Below are positions 10,364-19,362 of a stretch of 64,000 nt of DNA, in pieces (position 1 is the first letter of the stretch; each line of letters opens with the position of its first letter). Origin of the DNA: Paraburkholderia sp. BL23I1N1 (GTDB taxonomy: Bacteria; Pseudomonadota; Gammaproteobacteria; Burkholderiales; Burkholderiaceae); contig NZ_RAPV01000001.1 of the NCBI RefSeq assembly GCF_003610295.1, forward strand, positions 3,038,001 to 3,102,000, written 5' to 3'. The notes under the pieces were generated by a model that did not search any database, was not told where the DNA came from, and saw nothing but the letters and a program-made list of their open reading frames with translations. The translations under genes were made by a program, and so were the position numbers.

Positions 10364-10903
10364 TCAAAGCCTCTGCTCAACAGCAAGCAAAAAAATCCGC
10401 CTCCACTGCCTGGCCTGCCGCTCTCCCGCCATGGGCAAAACCCAAACCTGATGCTTAGCGTCTTTAACCGTCAAAGCGACCTGCCATTGAGCACCATGGC
10501 CATCCACCTCAGCACCAAGCAGATCGGCAAAGATATAAGCGCCCTGCTCGCCGCCCAGGCGAATCTCACATAGCCGCTTACCGCCGGCAAGCCGGACCGC
10601 CCCCCAGTTCCCCTTGAGCTCATGAGTCCAATCGCCATCGCGAATATTGGGAGCGACTTCCTTCCGACGCCGCCACCAATAAGCAAGCGCGGCAATCAAA
10701 AGCAAACCAACAAGAACAGCCACCCCAACCGCAACGGCCAAACCAAAAGCCGCCTGCAAGGCATAAAACGCGCGCACCGCGCCATACACCAGCGCGGTCA
10801 GCGCAATGAACGCAACAACAATCGGCATCGCAAACTCGCTAGACACAAACCCGCTAGACAAATAATCAGCCTCGCGCGGCGCAGCCCCAAACCTCACGAC
10901 CAA
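10364..10903 (-). CDS. Hypothetical two-helix membrane protein
   Basis: Unrecognised protein of 179 residues as an open frame. A start at the internal ATG at 10828 (MPIVVAFIALTALVYGAV) would place the first membrane helix at the N-terminus and seems more natural. Two hydrophobic segments are visible, about residues 26-46 and 52-75 of the long form, followed by a basic WWRRRK stop-transfer and a soluble C-terminal domain of about 100 residues containing GNWGAVRLAGGKRLCEIRLG. That topology predicts a cytoplasmic tail. Its stop codon abuts the repeat element. No function is proposed. Confidence 0.6.
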   Translation of the reverse strand: MVVRFGAAPREADYLSSGFVSSEFAMPIVVAFIALTALVYGAVRAFYALQAAFGLAVAVGVAVLVGLLLIAALAYWWRRRKEVAPNIRDGDWTHELKGNWGAVRLAGGKRLCEIRLGGEQGAYIFADLLGAEVDGHGAQWQVALTVKDAKHQVWVLPMAGERQARQWRRIFLLAVEQRL

Positions 10904-10943
10904 GGACCATCGCGAAGAAAACGCAACCGCGCGAACCAGGCCG

Positions 10944-11507
10944 TTACGGCTGCTTGTGCGTCGCAGCCCAATCCTTCACCGCCTTCAGCGTGTTCTCGAC
11001 GTGCTTCTCCGGCGACAGGCTCGTGTACTCGTAAATGATCTTGCCGTCCGGCGCGATCACGTACGACACGCGATTGGCCATCGAGCTATGCATCGGCAAA
11101 CCGGCATCATAGGCGCCGATCACCTTCGAGTCGGCATCCGCCGCCACCGGGAATTTGCTGCGGCATTCGCTCACCGAAAACTTCGTCAACGTGTCGATGT
11201 TGTCGTGCGACACGCCAATCACTGTCGCGCCATATTTCTTGTATTCGTCGACGGCTTCGGCAAACTCGTGAGCTTCGATCGTGCAGCCTTTCGTGAAGGC
11301 CGCCGGATAGAAATACACCACCACCGGCCCCTTCTTCAACTCGTCAGCCAGCGAATACGTGTAAGTCTTGCCACCCAGCGAAGCCGCCGCGGTGAACTGC
11401 GGCGCGGCATCGCCCGGCTTGAGCGTGGCCGAGGCCGTCAGCGAATGCATTGCGAATCCCACCGACAGGACGGCAGCCAGCGCTACCGGTATAAGTTTCC
11501 TCTTCAT
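10944..11507 (-). CDS. Exported peroxiredoxin (BCP/AhpC-TSA family)
   Basis: Thiol peroxidase reducing hydroperoxides, 187 residues from the ATG at 11507. That start is preceded by GAGGAACTGCAG and gives a signal peptide (MKRKLIPVALAAVLSVGFA, cleavage after about SASA), so the enzyme is likely periplasmic. The peroxidatic cysteine lies in YPAAFTKGCTIEAHEF, the PxxxTxxC signature. A second cysteine in SVSECRSKF is a candidate resolving residue. Most bacterioferritin-comigratory proteins are cytoplasmic, so the signal peptide sets this one apart. The longer frame to 11585 lacks support. Confidence 0.85.
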   Translation of the reverse strand: MKRKLIPVALAAVLSVGFAMHSLTASATLKPGDAAPQFTAAASLGGKTYTYSLADELKKGPVVVYFYPAAFTKGCTIEAHEFAEAVDEYKKYGATVIGVSHDNIDTLTKFSVSECRSKFPVAADADSKVIGAYDAGLPMHSSMANRVSYVIAPDGKIIYEYTSLSPEKHVENTLKAVKDWAATHKQP

Positions 11508-11646
11508 CTGCAGTTCCTCGAAACGTTTATTCACGCTGTTGGCGCGGTCGGATGAAGGTCGCGACGTTCGGATGAACGCCGGCAACCTCCATACGCTATT
11601 GGACCACGTGCAGAGAAGGTACGTCAGAACCTGCAGAAAGGATGCG

Positions 11647-12981
11647 TCAGGCCGCTTCTTCGATATGCGCGCCGAACCACGCCGCAGCGGATAGATTCAG
11701 CTCCGCCAGCACTTCGGGCGTAAGCGTCGCGAAGCCGGGCGGCGCATCGGGTCCGGCCGCGATCGAGGTGGCGTCGCCGCCCTCGCCGGCCACTTCGGCA
11801 ATTCGCAACAAGGCGCCGAGCGCGCCGCCGCGCGAGACGATCGCTTCGCGAATCTGCGGCGCAAGGCCGAGCTTCTCCAGCACAACCGCGGGCGTGCTGC
11901 CGACCACCACGTGGATCAGAGAAAAAATACCGGTCATGAAAGCGGCATCGGCAAAATCGTCATCGGACGGGCGCAGCCAGCCCGCGGCCAATTCCATGAA
12001 GCGCGAGCGCGTGCCGGCCAGTTGCACCAGCGGATCGGCGCGCCACGGCAGATCGCCGCTGTCCGCGTACAGCAGCAATTGCGCCCAGCGCGCAATCTGC
12101 CGCGTGCCAGTGGCGATGATGGCCTCGCGTAGCGAGGCAATATTGCGCCCCAGCCCGAACGCGCCCGAATTGACGAGGCGCAGCAGTTGCACCACCACGC
12201 TCGGGTTCAGCTTGAGTTCCGCTTCGAACTCGACAATCCCGGCATCGCGCGACAACAGCGCCAGCAAACGCAGGAGACCAGGGCGCGGCGAACGATTGCG
12301 CGGCGCGGCCAGCACTTGCGGCCGCGCGAAGAAGTAGCCCTGAAACAGATCGAAGCCGAGGTCGCGAGCCAGCGCAAAGTCTTCGCGCGTCTCAACCTTC
12401 TCCGCGATCAGTGTCCTGCCATGGCCGCGCACCGTCGAGGCCAGTTTGGCAAGCGCGGACCGTTCGGTCTGCAGGAAGTCGATCTTGACGATGTCGGCAT
12501 ACGGCAGCACGGCGAGCAGCTCGTCCGACAGTTCACTGACGTCGTCGAGCGCCACCTGGAAGCCGGCGCGGCGCAATTCGGTCAGCCGGCGAGCCAGATG
12601 CGCATCGAACTTGACGGTTTCGAGGATCTCGAGCACGAAGCGCTCGGGTGGCATCAAATGGACGATGTCGTCAAAGAGCATCGCACGGTCGATATTGACG
12701 AAGCCGCGGTGCTGGCCCAGCACCGCCGCCACGCCGATCCCGCCGATCGCGCGCGCCACGACCTGCGCTGTTGCCTGGGCGTCGTCGGTGACCTCGGCAT
12801 AGTTATGCGCGCTGGCTCGAAACAACAATTCATAAGCGTTGAGCGCGCCATCGCGATCGAGAATCGGCTGACGGCCCAGATAGACGAACTGTGCTCCGGC
12901 CGCCGGGTCGGCGTCTTCGGCACATTGTTCAAGCACCTCGACGTGCCGGGGGGTAGCCCCGACAAAGTGACGTTCAGACAT
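11647..12981 (-). CDS. EAL/HDOD signalling protein (YuxH type, degenerate EAL)
   Basis: A 444-residue protein with an N-terminal EAL-like domain and a C-terminal HDOD domain. The EAL part starts at LGRQPILDRDGALNAYELLFRA, so the catalytic EAL motif reads ELL. The metal-binding set of active phosphodiesterases is missing, so it is expected to be catalytically inactive. The HDOD part begins near RPGLLRLLALLSRDAG and contains LKLNPSVVVQLLRLVNSGAF. This architecture matches the YuxH family, whose members act as adaptors or c-di-GMP effectors. It is divergent from the PAS-GGDEF-EAL gene and is a paralogue of the gene at 16773-18161. Confidence 0.85.
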   Translation of the reverse strand: MSERHFVGATPRHVEVLEQCAEDADPAAGAQFVYLGRQPILDRDGALNAYELLFRASAHNYAEVTDDAQATAQVVARAIGGIGVAAVLGQHRGFVNIDRAMLFDDIVHLMPPERFVLEILETVKFDAHLARRLTELRRAGFQVALDDVSELSDELLAVLPYADIVKIDFLQTERSALAKLASTVRGHGRTLIAEKVETREDFALARDLGFDLFQGYFFARPQVLAAPRNRSPRPGLLRLLALLSRDAGIVEFEAELKLNPSVVVQLLRLVNSGAFGLGRNIASLREAIIATGTRQIARWAQLLLYADSGDLPWRADPLVQLAGTRSRFMELAAGWLRPSDDDFADAAFMTGIFSLIHVVVGSTPAVVLEKLGLAPQIREAIVSRGGALGALLRIAEVAGEGGDATSIAAGPDAPPGFATLTPEVLAELNLSAAAWFGAHIEEAA

Positions 12982-13280
12982 GGATCATCGGTGCAAGTGT
13001 TCGGAAAAACGACGCAGCGACGTCATAGCCGGCACTGCGCGACAGGTTAGACGTATTAACGGACGCCAGGCCATTGCACTTTAACTGAATCACTCCCGCC
13101 TCAACGCCGGGCCTCCCACCGGCTCCCTTACCATTTGTTTTTTGCAGCAGGCGCTAAAGATTTCCCGCCGCGGGTCGTTATCTCGTTCTGATGGGGCGGC
13201 CTGATACCTCTTAACCGCCCGGACACGGCGGGCAGCGAGCCGCCCCGCCTGCAGACGAACACAGGTTGCCAGCGACAAAC

Positions 13281-15095
13281 ATGGAAGCGAACAGGATCAC
13301 CGCGCCCCGCCGGGGCTCCTTGCGCACGGTCATCGACCGGTTTCGTGCGTTCGGCCGGCGCGCCCCCAGCGAACCCCAGGCACGCGCAAGCCGTACCGCA
13401 CAACTGGAACAGGTGGTCGGCGCCGTCGACCTGTTGGCGCACATCGATGAAGAACTACGCTTCCTCTATGTTTCCGACGCCAGCCTGCGCTTCATCGGCT
13501 ATCACCGGGAATACCTCGAGACCATCACGCTGCACGATCTGGTGGCGCCCGCCGACGTGCCGCGCCTCGACGCGCTGCTGACGCGCGCCACCGCCACGGG
13601 TAACGTCGAGAAAGCCACGCTCGGCCTCATCAAGTCGCTGACCTATCCGATCACGGTCGAGCTGCGCGTGGTGCGCAGCAGCCACGACGGCGTCAACGGC
13701 TATGCAATCGCCGGCTTCGACGTGTCGGCCTGGCGCGCCACTGAGGAACGTCTGACCCAGGCGCTGCACCTGGACCGCCTGACCAATCTGGCGAATCAGC
13801 CGGCGCTGATCCCCGCGCTGCTCGACGCGCAACAGCAAGCCGACGTCCACGGCACGCCGGCCGCGCTCCTGCTGCTCGACCTCGACGACTATCAGCGCGT
13901 GAACCGCGCGCTCGGCTACGATGCCGGCGACGAGATGTTGCGCGACACCGCGCGGCGTCTATTGAATATGACGAGCCCGAGCGAGACGGTGGCGCGGGTC
14001 GCCAGCGACGAGTTCGCGATCCTCGTGAAGCCCGCCGCGAGCCGCACCGACGCGGCCGCCGCGGCCGAAACGCTGGCGCGGCGCCTGTTGACCGCGATCC
14101 AGCAGCCGTATGTGTTCAACGGCCAGCAGGTGCATCTGTCGGCAAGCATCGGGATTGCGCTCTACCCCGACGTGCGCCACGCCAACGACGACGCCGCCCA
14201 CGACACGCACCTGCTGCGCTGGGCCGACCATGCCCTGCTGCAGGCCAAGGCGGCCGGCGGCAACACGCTGGCTTTCTACGTCCCGGACGACAACCCCGCC
14301 GACGCCGAACGCCTGAAGCTCGAAGCCGACCTCTACGACGGCGTGCGCAACGGCGAGTTCTCGCTGCACTTCCAGCCGATCACGAGCAGCCGCACGCACG
14401 GCGTGGTCGGCGTCGAAGCGTTGATCCGCTGGGCGCATCCGGTGCACGGCCTCGTCCCCCCTTCGATGTTCATTCCGCTCGCGGAATCGATCGGCCTGAT
14501 CAACTTCCTCGGCAACTGGGTGTTGAAGGTCGCCTGCATGCAGTTGATCCAGTGGGACGCAAAGGGCATCGTGTTGCAATACGTGGCCGTCAACGTGTCG
14601 CCGCAGCAGTTCCGCGATCCGCGCTTCAAGGACGCCGTGCGCGAAGCGATCGAGTTGACGGGCATCGATCCGCGCCGCCTCGTGTTCGAGATCACCGAAA
14701 GCCTGCTGATGCACGACCCGGCGCACGCCAAGGGTTTGCTCGAAGAGTTGACGGCGATGGGCATCCGCTTCGCCGTCGACGATTTCGGCACCGGCTATTC
14801 GAGCCTGGCTTACCTGCAACGATTCCCGCTCGCCAAGCTCAAGATCGACAGGAGTTTTGTCGAGAATCTGCTAACCTCCCGGAACGATCAGGCAATCGTT
14901 AGCGCGGTCGTCGGACTCGCGCAAACGCTCGATCTCGAACTGGTCGCCGAGGGCGTCGAAACGGAAGCCCAGCGCGCCCTGCTCACCGAGATGGGGTGCG
15001 ACCACATTCAGGGATGGCTCGTCTGCAAGGCGTTGCCTTCCGACGAACTCGCGCAGCGTTTCGAAGCGCGCACGCTTCACCTGCACACCGCATAG
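13281..15095 (+). CDS. PAS-GGDEF-EAL cyclic-di-GMP protein
   Basis: Sensor/enzyme of c-di-GMP turnover, 604 residues from the ATG at 13281; a TTG at 13266 could add five residues. A PAS-like domain covers about residues 40-160 (FLYVSDASLRFIGYHREYLE). The GGDEF domain (about 165-335) has its signature changed to ASDEF at residues 241-245, so cyclase activity is unlikely. The EAL domain (about 350-600) keeps GVEALIRW (E379-A380-L381), NVSPQQF, ITESLLM, DDFGTGYSSL, KIDRSF and EGVETEAQ. It should therefore be an active c-di-GMP phosphodiesterase, possibly regulated by the PAS and degenerate GGDEF modules. No membrane segment is seen. Confidence 0.9.
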   Translation: MEANRITAPRRGSLRTVIDRFRAFGRRAPSEPQARASRTAQLEQVVGAVDLLAHIDEELRFLYVSDASLRFIGYHREYLETITLHDLVAPADVPRLDALLTRATATGNVEKATLGLIKSLTYPITVELRVVRSSHDGVNGYAIAGFDVSAWRATEERLTQALHLDRLTNLANQPALIPALLDAQQQADVHGTPAALLLLDLDDYQRVNRALGYDAGDEMLRDTARRLLNMTSPSETVARVASDEFAILVKPAASRTDAAAAAETLARRLLTAIQQPYVFNGQQVHLSASIGIALYPDVRHANDDAAHDTHLLRWADHALLQAKAAGGNTLAFYVPDDNPADAERLKLEADLYDGVRNGEFSLHFQPITSSRTHGVVGVEALIRWAHPVHGLVPPSMFIPLAESIGLINFLGNWVLKVACMQLIQWDAKGIVLQYVAVNVSPQQFRDPRFKDAVREAIELTGIDPRRLVFEITESLLMHDPAHAKGLLEELTAMGIRFAVDDFGTGYSSLAYLQRFPLAKLKIDRSFVENLLTSRNDQAIVSAVVGLAQTLDLELVAEGVETEAQRALLTEMGCDHIQGWLVCKALPSDELAQRFEARTLHLHTA

Positions 15096-15186
15096 CAATG
15101 CAGGCGAACCTCGCGCGCAGCGGAAGATGCCGGCCTCGTGCCGGTGTGGCATTCATTGGAATATGTATGGCTTTGGCGGGACTCAC

Positions 15187-16644
15187 ATGGTAAAGGCGGC
15201 GGTGCTCGACCGGCTCTGGACGCGAATGAGCGAGCGCGGCGATTTCCCCATGCTGTCGCAGTCGCTGCGCACCACCATGGCGGCGATGAACAACGATGAC
15301 CTCGACTTCACCGGCCTCGTACAGGTCGTGTTGTCGGACTTCGCGTTGACGCAAAAAGTGTTGCGGCTGGCCAATTCGGCCATGTACATGGCGTTCGGCG
15401 GCAATATCACCACCGTCTCGCGCGCGTTGATGGTGCTCGGCATGGATGCGGTCGGCCATCTGGTGGTCGGCCTGAAAATCGTCGATCACTTTCATCACAG
15501 CGCGCCGCGCCGCATCGACGCGAAACTCGAATTGAACCGCACGCTGTTGTCGGGCTGCGTCGCGCGCAAGCTGACCGAGCGCGGCGATCTGCGCGCCGGC
15601 GAAGAAGCCGTGGTCTGCACGCTGATGCGGCAGATCGGCAAGCTGCTGGTGGTGTTCTACCTCGACGCCGAATGGGATCAGATCCGTCGGCATATCGAAG
15701 ACGGCACGCTCGAAACCGATGCCTGCATCCTGGTGCTCGGCGTCACGTTCGACGAAATCGGCGCCGAGGCCGCGGTGCGCTGGCGCTTGCCCGACATGAT
15801 CCGCTCCGGCATGGGCGAGTTCGACCCGCTGGATGTCGAACAGCCGCGCCAGGTGCAGTGGCTGCGCGCCATCACCAACTATTCGACGGCGGTCGCCGAC
15901 GTGCTGACCCAGCAGAACATGCCGGACTGGGAGCGCGAGGAACGCATCGCCGAACTGGCGCGGCAATACAGCCACGCGCTGAACACCGACCCGGAAGTGC
16001 TGCATGAGATGAGCGTCGCGCTTGCCCGCGAAGAAGGCGGCGACGGCGTGATGCGCGAGATCGTCGAGTTGCGCGCCAATGCCGACGCGATCGCGCGCGA
16101 GGCACTCGACCCGGAGGCGCGCATCGCCGCAGGGGTGGGCGATCTGCGCGGCCTGCCCGACGGCAGTGCGCTCGCGCCGGCCCTGGCGCTGGCCGCGGAA
16201 ACCGTGCTGGCGGCGCTCGGCTTTGCGCGCACCGTGGTGTTCGTCAAGCACAGCAACGGCACCTTCAAGGCGCGTCTCGGGCTCGGTCCGAAGATCGACG
16301 CGGCGCTGCCGACGCTGTCGTTCAACACCGCGTTCGAGCCCGACGTGTTTCATCTCGCGATAGCGAACTCGGTAGGCATCTTCATCGAGAACGCACGCGA
16401 CCCGAAGATGGTCGCGCGATTACCGGAATGGTTCCGGCGCTCGTTCGACGATGCCCGCGCCTTTGTGCTGCTGCCAGTCGTCGACGAAACCGATCAGACG
16501 GTGGCGCTGTTATACGGCGACTGGTCTCATACGCAAGAGCCACGCCGGATATCGCAGAAGGAAATGAGCGCGTTGAATGAACTGGCCAAGGAGTTAGGAC
16601 GTTTTTTCGGCTTGGGGCAGATGCAGGAAATGGAGACGATGTGA
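15187..16644 (+). CDS. HDOD domain protein
   Basis: A 485-residue cytoplasmic protein starting at the ATG at 15187, preceded by GGCGGGA; the frame is open from 15127 but the extra residues look untranslated. The N-terminal half is an HDOD domain (SQSLRTTMAAMNNDDLDFTGLVQVVLSDFALTQKVLRLANSA region, then VSRALMVLGMDAVGHLVV). The C-terminal half (from about residue 310) resembles a GAF-like module with LAAETVLAALGFARTVVFV. HDOD proteins act as signalling scaffolds. It lies 91 bases after the PAS-GGDEF-EAL gene on the same strand and is probably co-transcribed with it. Confidence 0.82.
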   Translation: MVKAAVLDRLWTRMSERGDFPMLSQSLRTTMAAMNNDDLDFTGLVQVVLSDFALTQKVLRLANSAMYMAFGGNITTVSRALMVLGMDAVGHLVVGLKIVDHFHHSAPRRIDAKLELNRTLLSGCVARKLTERGDLRAGEEAVVCTLMRQIGKLLVVFYLDAEWDQIRRHIEDGTLETDACILVLGVTFDEIGAEAAVRWRLPDMIRSGMGEFDPLDVEQPRQVQWLRAITNYSTAVADVLTQQNMPDWEREERIAELARQYSHALNTDPEVLHEMSVALAREEGGDGVMREIVELRANADAIAREALDPEARIAAGVGDLRGLPDGSALAPALALAAETVLAALGFARTVVFVKHSNGTFKARLGLGPKIDAALPTLSFNTAFEPDVFHLAIANSVGIFIENARDPKMVARLPEWFRRSFDDARAFVLLPVVDETDQTVALLYGDWSHTQEPRRISQKEMSALNELAKELGRFFGLGQMQEMETM

Positions 16645-16727
16645 AGACGTGGCGTGATCGTTGATCACGGTGCTTCACTCTCACCGGTTTTGTATTTGCC
16701 CTAAGTCGAGAATCTCAGATGTGCAAA

Positions 16728-16752
16728 GGCCGGCATGCTCAGCATGCCGGCC
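16728..16752. terminator. Hairpin between converging HDOD genes
   Basis: A perfect 12-bp stem, GGCCGGCATGCT (16728-16739) with its complement at 16741-16752, lies between two converging genes. There is no clear T run on either side. It may act as a bidirectional terminator. Confidence 0.55.
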
Positions 16753-16772
16753 ACTGATTCATACCTCACCCC

Positions 16773-18161
16773 TCAATCCTCAATCCGCTCCAACCCCTCC
16801 GCGCTCCGATCCGCCACCCCGGCCCACGCACCCGCCGCCAACCCCAGCAGCGCGATCTCTTCCACCGTCAAAGGCTGCAAGCGCGCGCACAAGGCATCGA
16901 GTTCATCCCACGCCCCACGCTCGAGCGCTTCGACCGCCGTCAGCAGCAAGCCCAGCACGCCCTGCCGGTGCAAGATACCCGCCTGAATCGGCCGCGACAG
17001 CGTCAGCACATTCAACGTGCTTTCGAGCGAACCGCCGAACACGGCATCGACAAACGAAAACACGCCGGTCAGAAACGCCGCATCGGCTTCGTCGCGCCCG
17101 GCTTCAGGCAAGCGTTCGATCGCCAGTTCCATGAAACGCGCCCGGGTCGCCGCGAGTTGCAGTAGAGGATCGTCCTCGAGCGCGACCTTGCGGCCGTCCG
17201 CGTACAACAGCAATTGCGTCCAGCGTGCGATCCGGTTCGTACCGGTCGCGTTGATCGCTTCGCGCAGCGTCGTCACCTTGTGGCCGACTGCGAGGCCGCT
17301 CGAATTCGCGAGCTTCATCAGATGCATCACCAGCACCGGGTTCAGCTTGAGTTCGGCTTCGAGTTGCGCGACGGTCGGGTCGCCCGACAACAGTTGCAGC
17401 AGGTTCAGTAGTGCATGCCGCGGCGCACTGACGCGCCGCGTTATCGACGTCTGCGCACGCGCGAAGAAGTAACCCTGGAAACGGTCGAAACCGAGACCAT
17501 GCGCCTCCTCGAAATCCGCCTGCGCATCGAGCCCCAGTGCGATCAACAGCTTGCCCGCCGATTTGAGCACGCCCGTCAATTTGGGCAACAGCGCTTTCGG
17601 CGCGTGCGTGAAATCGATCTTGACCACTTCCGCGTAGGGCAGCAGCTTCGCAAACGTTTCATCGGGCTGCGTCACTTCGTCGAGTACGAAGCGATAGCGC
17701 CGCCCGTGCAGTTGAACGATGCGCGCAATCAGCGCATCGTCGACCTGGATCGACGGCGACAGTTCGAACATGAAGCGGTCGGTGGGCAAATACAGGATCG
17801 AGTCGTCGAACAGCATCTCGCGGCTTACATCGACGTAAGCGGGATGCCCGGTGAGCGCACCGCGAACATTGCCCTGCATCAGACCGCGAAGCACGGCTCG
17901 CGCCACGCGTTGCGCCGGCTCGGGCGCGCGGCCCGGCGAGGCATCGGCGTTTGCATCCTGATCCGCAGGGGGATGAACCGCGGCCGCCGTGCCTGCGTCA
18001 GATTCGGCGCCCGCAGGCACGTGCGGCGCGCGCACTTTGATTTCATAGCCGCACAGCATGCCGTCACGATTCAGAATCGGCTGACGCGCGAAGCTCACGT
18101 TTAGTTGCGCATCGTCCGCGGCGCCTGTCTGGCCGGGATGCTCGATCGCGATGGTGGTCAT
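16773..18161 (-). CDS. EAL/HDOD signalling protein (YuxH type), second paralogue
   Basis: A 462-residue protein with the same architecture as the gene at 11647-12981. The degenerate EAL domain opens with FARQPILNRDGMLCGYEIKVRA. It lacks the EAL motif and, like its paralogue, the metal ligands, so phosphodiesterase activity is not expected. An Ala/Pro/Asp-rich insertion follows at about residues 50-90. The HDOD domain begins near APRHALLNLLQLLSGDPTVA and carries LKLNPVLVMHLMKLANSSG. It converges on the HDOD gene. The two paralogues bracket the active-looking EAL enzyme and the HDOD protein, which suggests a shared signalling circuit (inference). Confidence 0.85.
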   Translation of the reverse strand: MTTIAIEHPGQTGAADDAQLNVSFARQPILNRDGMLCGYEIKVRAPHVPAGAESDAGTAAAVHPPADQDANADASPGRAPEPAQRVARAVLRGLMQGNVRGALTGHPAYVDVSREMLFDDSILYLPTDRFMFELSPSIQVDDALIARIVQLHGRRYRFVLDEVTQPDETFAKLLPYAEVVKIDFTHAPKALLPKLTGVLKSAGKLLIALGLDAQADFEEAHGLGFDRFQGYFFARAQTSITRRVSAPRHALLNLLQLLSGDPTVAQLEAELKLNPVLVMHLMKLANSSGLAVGHKVTTLREAINATGTNRIARWTQLLLYADGRKVALEDDPLLQLAATRARFMELAIERLPEAGRDEADAAFLTGVFSFVDAVFGGSLESTLNVLTLSRPIQAGILHRQGVLGLLLTAVEALERGAWDELDALCARLQPLTVEEIALLGLAAGAWAGVADRSAEGLERIED

Positions 18162-18463
18162 TCCAATCCCCCGCTAAGCGCCGCCCAGGCGCTTCCTGCT
18201 GTATTTTGGTTTTTGCTGCACCGTTTTTCGCCGCACCGACAGCGTGCGTACGAGGCCCCGAGGCCCATGGCATCTACGATGTGCCTACGATGCGCCACGC
18301 AATTTTATCGCAGGCCGCCGCACGCGGACATGTCAACGCCGCAATATCTCGAAATAATTGGATACATGTCTCGCTGAAGGTCAGGAAAGAATCGACGATA
18401 CTCTTGTGCAGTGCAAAAGCGTTGCCCCCTGCGCTACCCCGCCTTTAACCATCAAGGAAAATC
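18162..18463. other. Divergent intergenic region, EAL/HDOD to adc
   Basis: No gene supported. It must hold the promoters of both the minus-strand EAL/HDOD gene and the plus-strand decarboxylase. An AT-richer stretch lies at 18340-18400. No promoter is distinct enough to call. A ribosome binding site, AAGGAAA, precedes the decarboxylase start. Confidence 0.4.
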
Positions 18464-19222
18464 ATGGACGTCAAAAGCGTGCTGTCAAATGCCTTCGCGA
18501 TGCCAATCACGAGCCCGGCGTTTCCGATGGGCCCGTATCGTTTCATCGACCGGGAATTCCTGATCATCACTTACCGCACCGATCCGGACAAACTGCGCGC
18601 CGTGGTGCCCGAGCCGCTCCAGATCGGCGAGCCGCTGGTGCATTACGAATTCATTCGTATGCCGGATTCGACCGGTTTCGGCGACTACACGGAAAGCGGC
18701 CAGGTGATCCCGGTGTCGTACAACGGTGTTGCAGGGGGCTACACGCTGGCCATGTATCTGGACGACCATCCGCCGATCGCCGGCGGCCGTGAACTGTGGG
18801 GCTTTCCGAAGAAGCTCGCGAAGCCCGTGCTCGAAGTCCATACCGACACCTTGGTCGGCACGCTCGATTACGGTCCGATTCGCATCGCCACCGGCACGAT
18901 GGGTTACAAGCATCGGCAACTGGATCTCGCGCAGCAGCAGAAACGCCTGGAAACGCCGAACTTCCTGCTGAAGGTGATTCCGCACGTGGACGGCACGCCG
19001 CGCATTTGCGAGCTGGTGCGCTACTACCTGCAGGACATCACGCTCAAAGGCGCATGGACGGGGCCCGTCTCGCTCGAACTGGCACACCACGCGTTGGCGC
19101 CGGTCGCGGAATTGCCGGTGCTCGAAATCGTCGAGGCACGGCATCTGATGGCCGATCTAACGCTCGGACTCGGTGAGGTCGTGTTCGATTATCTCGATCA
19201 GCCCACGGCCAGCGTTCGCTAA
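18464..19222 (+). CDS. adc: Acetoacetate decarboxylase
   Basis: Decarboxylates acetoacetate to acetone and carbon dioxide (EC 4.1.1.4), cytoplasmic. The 252 residues match the family length. The Schiff-base lysine region [12 protein letters not shown] places the paired lysines at 116-117, equivalent to the catalytic Lys115/Lys116 of the clostridial enzyme. The substrate-cavity stretch [20 protein letters not shown] is also present. The start is supported by AAGGAAA seven bases upstream. It stands as a single gene closed by a strong hairpin. Some acetoacetate decarboxylase-like proteins have other substrates, but the sequence is close to the classical type. Confidence 0.9.
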   Translation: MDVKSVLSNAFAMPITSPAFPMGPYRFIDREFLIITYRTDPDKLRAVVPEPLQIGEPLVHYEFIRMPDSTGFGDYTESGQVIPVSYNGVAGGYTLAMYLDDHPPIAGGRELWGFPKKLAKPVLEVHTDTLVGTLDYGPIRIATGTMGYKHRQLDLAQQQKRLETPNFLLKVIPHVDGTPRICELVRYYLQDITLKGAWTGPVSLELAHHALAPVAELPVLEIVEARHLMADLTLGLGEVVFDYLDQPTASVR

Positions 19223-19296
19223 GCGACGATCGCGACGCGCATGATGCAAGGCGCCTGGCATGCATGAAGTAAAAGACACTTCAAGCACCGCCCAAA

Positions 19297-19328
19297 ATGC
19301 AAACGGCCGCGTCAGCGGCCGTTTGCAT
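19297..19328. terminator. Bidirectional terminator hairpin, adc / binding protein
   Basis: A 14-bp perfect stem (19297-19310 pairing with 19315-19328) with a GTCA loop lies between converging genes. The left flank is CCCAAA, giving a short U run for minus-strand transcripts. Confidence 0.75.
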
Positions 19329-19362
19329 CAAGCAAAACCTATCAGGCAAGACCCACAACGCC

